A DNA stretch of 6,695 nt. Origin: an uncultured Bacilli bacterium. GTDB lineage: Bacteria > Bacillota_I > Bacilli_A > RF39 > UBA660. The translations under genes were made by a program, and so were the position numbers. The stretch lies in the NCBI GenBank assembly GCA_947630205.1, contig CANRGW010000072.1:1-6695 (forward strand), given 5' to 3'. The notes below the pieces were generated by a model. It ran no database searches, had not been told where the DNA came from, and was given only the letters and a program-made list of their open reading frames with translations. Positions 5,923-6,695 of the stretch are shown piece by piece. Each line of letters opens with the position of its first letter. Positions within the stretch are counted from its first letter, which is position 1.

Positions 5923-6695
5923 TTAGTCAGCAATGATTTTGTAAGGATTTTCTTTGGTTCCATCTCCTGAAATCCAATTTGTTGATGAAGAAAGATTAAG
6001 AACTGGGCGAACGCCGAGGCAGTTGATATAAACGTAATCGTTGTACACATGGCCATTAACGCTCCAGTAAGCCGCACGATAACCGTCATTAGACGGCGGG
6101 GAAAGAAACCATGAGGCTTTACTACTTGTATTTGTCATTGTACTCATCATCCAGTTACTAGATTTTACTTCTTCTTCGTCATATCCGCCATGTCCATTTG
6201 TATTGCCACTATATCCTAATGACTTACTATTCCAATAACTACTGTCTGCTGCATAGCCATAGTCACTTGGATACATTAAACTTACCTTTCCTGTCCATGT
6301 TGTTGCATTATCTTTCCATACTCGACACGCATTTCCTAAAGTAAAACCAGCGACACTTTCTATTGTTCCTTTATCGTCATTACACGTTACCGCTCTTTCA
6401 TTTGTATATGCTTCTTTTGGTGTATCTGTCAAACTATAACTACTTCCTCCGTATCTTTTATCTAAGGATACTGCCCCTAGATATTGTGTTACGGATACTA
6501 GTTTACCTTTCACATCACTTGATAATTTTGTCAAGTATCCGTCTGGTGTATCTGTATCATTCAACCAATATTGCAATCCAGCATCTGGCCAATTCCCCTT
6601 CTCTTTACTTGTACTTGGCTCTAATCTATTCCAATATCCATCTTTTGAACCTTTTATTTTATATTGTTGTTTATTACTTGCTGTATATACATCTG
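5923..6695 (-). CDS. Surface-type protein with GVRPVL C-terminal domain (partial, 5' end outside window)
   Basis: The frame is open from the window edge to TAA at 5923-5925, giving 256 residues; the true start, signal peptide and N-terminal domains are outside. A start inside the window is not needed: codons upstream of the TTG at 6576 continue in frame (DVYTASNKQQYKIKGS...). The protein is rich in Ser, Thr, Asn, Gly, Tyr and Trp, with no hydrophobic segment, as in secreted or wall-associated proteins. Blocks include LMYPSDYGYA (139-148), SKASWFLSPPSNDG (191-204), GVRPVLNLSSS (227-237) and a closing ISGDGTKENPYKI. I know this type of C-terminal block from gut Firmicutes surface proteins; it resembles the C-type-lectin-like folds seen in DGR target proteins (GxRP near the end). 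Three Cys are at 104, 123 and 225. The last part has codon use quite unlike the rest. Ligand and role are unknown; binding or adhesion is an inference. Confidence 0.75.
   Translation of the reverse strand, partial: DVYTASNKQQYKIKGSKDGYWNRLEPSTSKEKGNWPDAGLQYWLNDTDTPDGYLTKLSSDVKGKLVSVTQYLGAVSLDKRYGGSSYSLTDTPKEAYTNERAVTCNDDKGTIESVAGFTLGNACRVWKDNATTWTGKVSLMYPSDYGYAADSSYWNSKSLGYSGNTNGHGGYDEEEVKSSNWMMSTMTNTSSKASWFLSPPSNDGYRAAYWSVNGHVYNDYVYINCLGVRPVLNLSSSTNWISGDGTKENPYKIIAD
6004..6102 (-). other. Candidate DGR variable region inside the surface-protein gene
   Basis: By hand count 52 of 99 bases here are G or C, against clearly AT-rich sequence on both sides. In the 26 codons from 6013 to 6090, 23 end in C or T and none ends in A. 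Codons TAT, TAC, AGC, CAT, TAC, GAT, TAC, TAT, ATC, TGC and CTC are interspersed with unchanged AAT/AAC and constant Gly, Val and Ala codons. Each of these can be reached from AAT or AAC by changing adenines only, which is the DGR signature. The patch ends in GGC GTT CGC CCA (GVRP), the usual constant 3' end. No reverse transcriptase or template repeat is in the window. Confidence 0.4.

Noticed and set aside
5868..6089. Minus-strand ORF of 73 codons in another frame of the surface-protein gene.
   Set aside because: It overlaps the longer frame that has the recognisable GVRPVL end, and it starts inside the GC-rich patch without a ribosome binding site.

Overview
This is a very AT-rich window in which every supported gene lies on the minus strand. 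It looks like the chromosome of a low-GC Firmicute, possibly a gut Bacilli or Mollicutes-related lineage. The reasons are the A/T-ending codons, GGAGG-type ribosome binding sites, TTGACA/TATAAT promoters with TGn extensions, and a sporulation sigma factor of the SigK type. Tryptophan is encoded by TGG, so nothing suggests the UGA=Trp code. The lineage is an inference; no rRNA or other taxonomic marker is present.

In transcription order (high to low coordinates) the layout is as follows. (1) 5923-6695 is the C-terminal part of a surface-type protein, cut by the window edge. Near its C terminus is a roughly 100-base GC-rich patch made almost entirely of NNY codons, which looks like the variable region of a diversity-generating retroelement (DGR) target. 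(2) 5352-5803 is a gene-free interval bounded by a good promoter and an intrinsic terminator and full of hairpins, with a stem that joins the predicted 5' end to a site about 290 nt downstream. It looks like an unassigned structured RNA of about 450 nt. (3) 4627-5319 is an intact pro-SigK-like sigma factor, followed after 43 bp by a short Hsp20 small heat-shock protein (4236-4583) and a terminator. (4) 1981-4140 is a 719-residue protein of unknown function, with low-complexity linkers, a hydrophobic hairpin and a long charged coiled-coil region. It has its own near-perfect promoter and its own terminator. (5) 1-1792 is a polytopic membrane protein resembling the TrbL/VirB6 family of conjugation and type IV secretion channels. 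It has tandem candidate promoters and its 3' end is outside the window.

The VirB6-like protein and the coiled-coil protein may belong to one envelope-spanning conjugation or secretion module, but no ATPase, relaxase or coupling protein is visible to confirm this. sigK and hsp20 look like a small mother-cell or stress unit. The two most interesting items are the candidate ncRNA directly upstream of sigK and the DGR-like variable patch. Neither can be proven without homology searches and, for the DGR, the flanking sequence.
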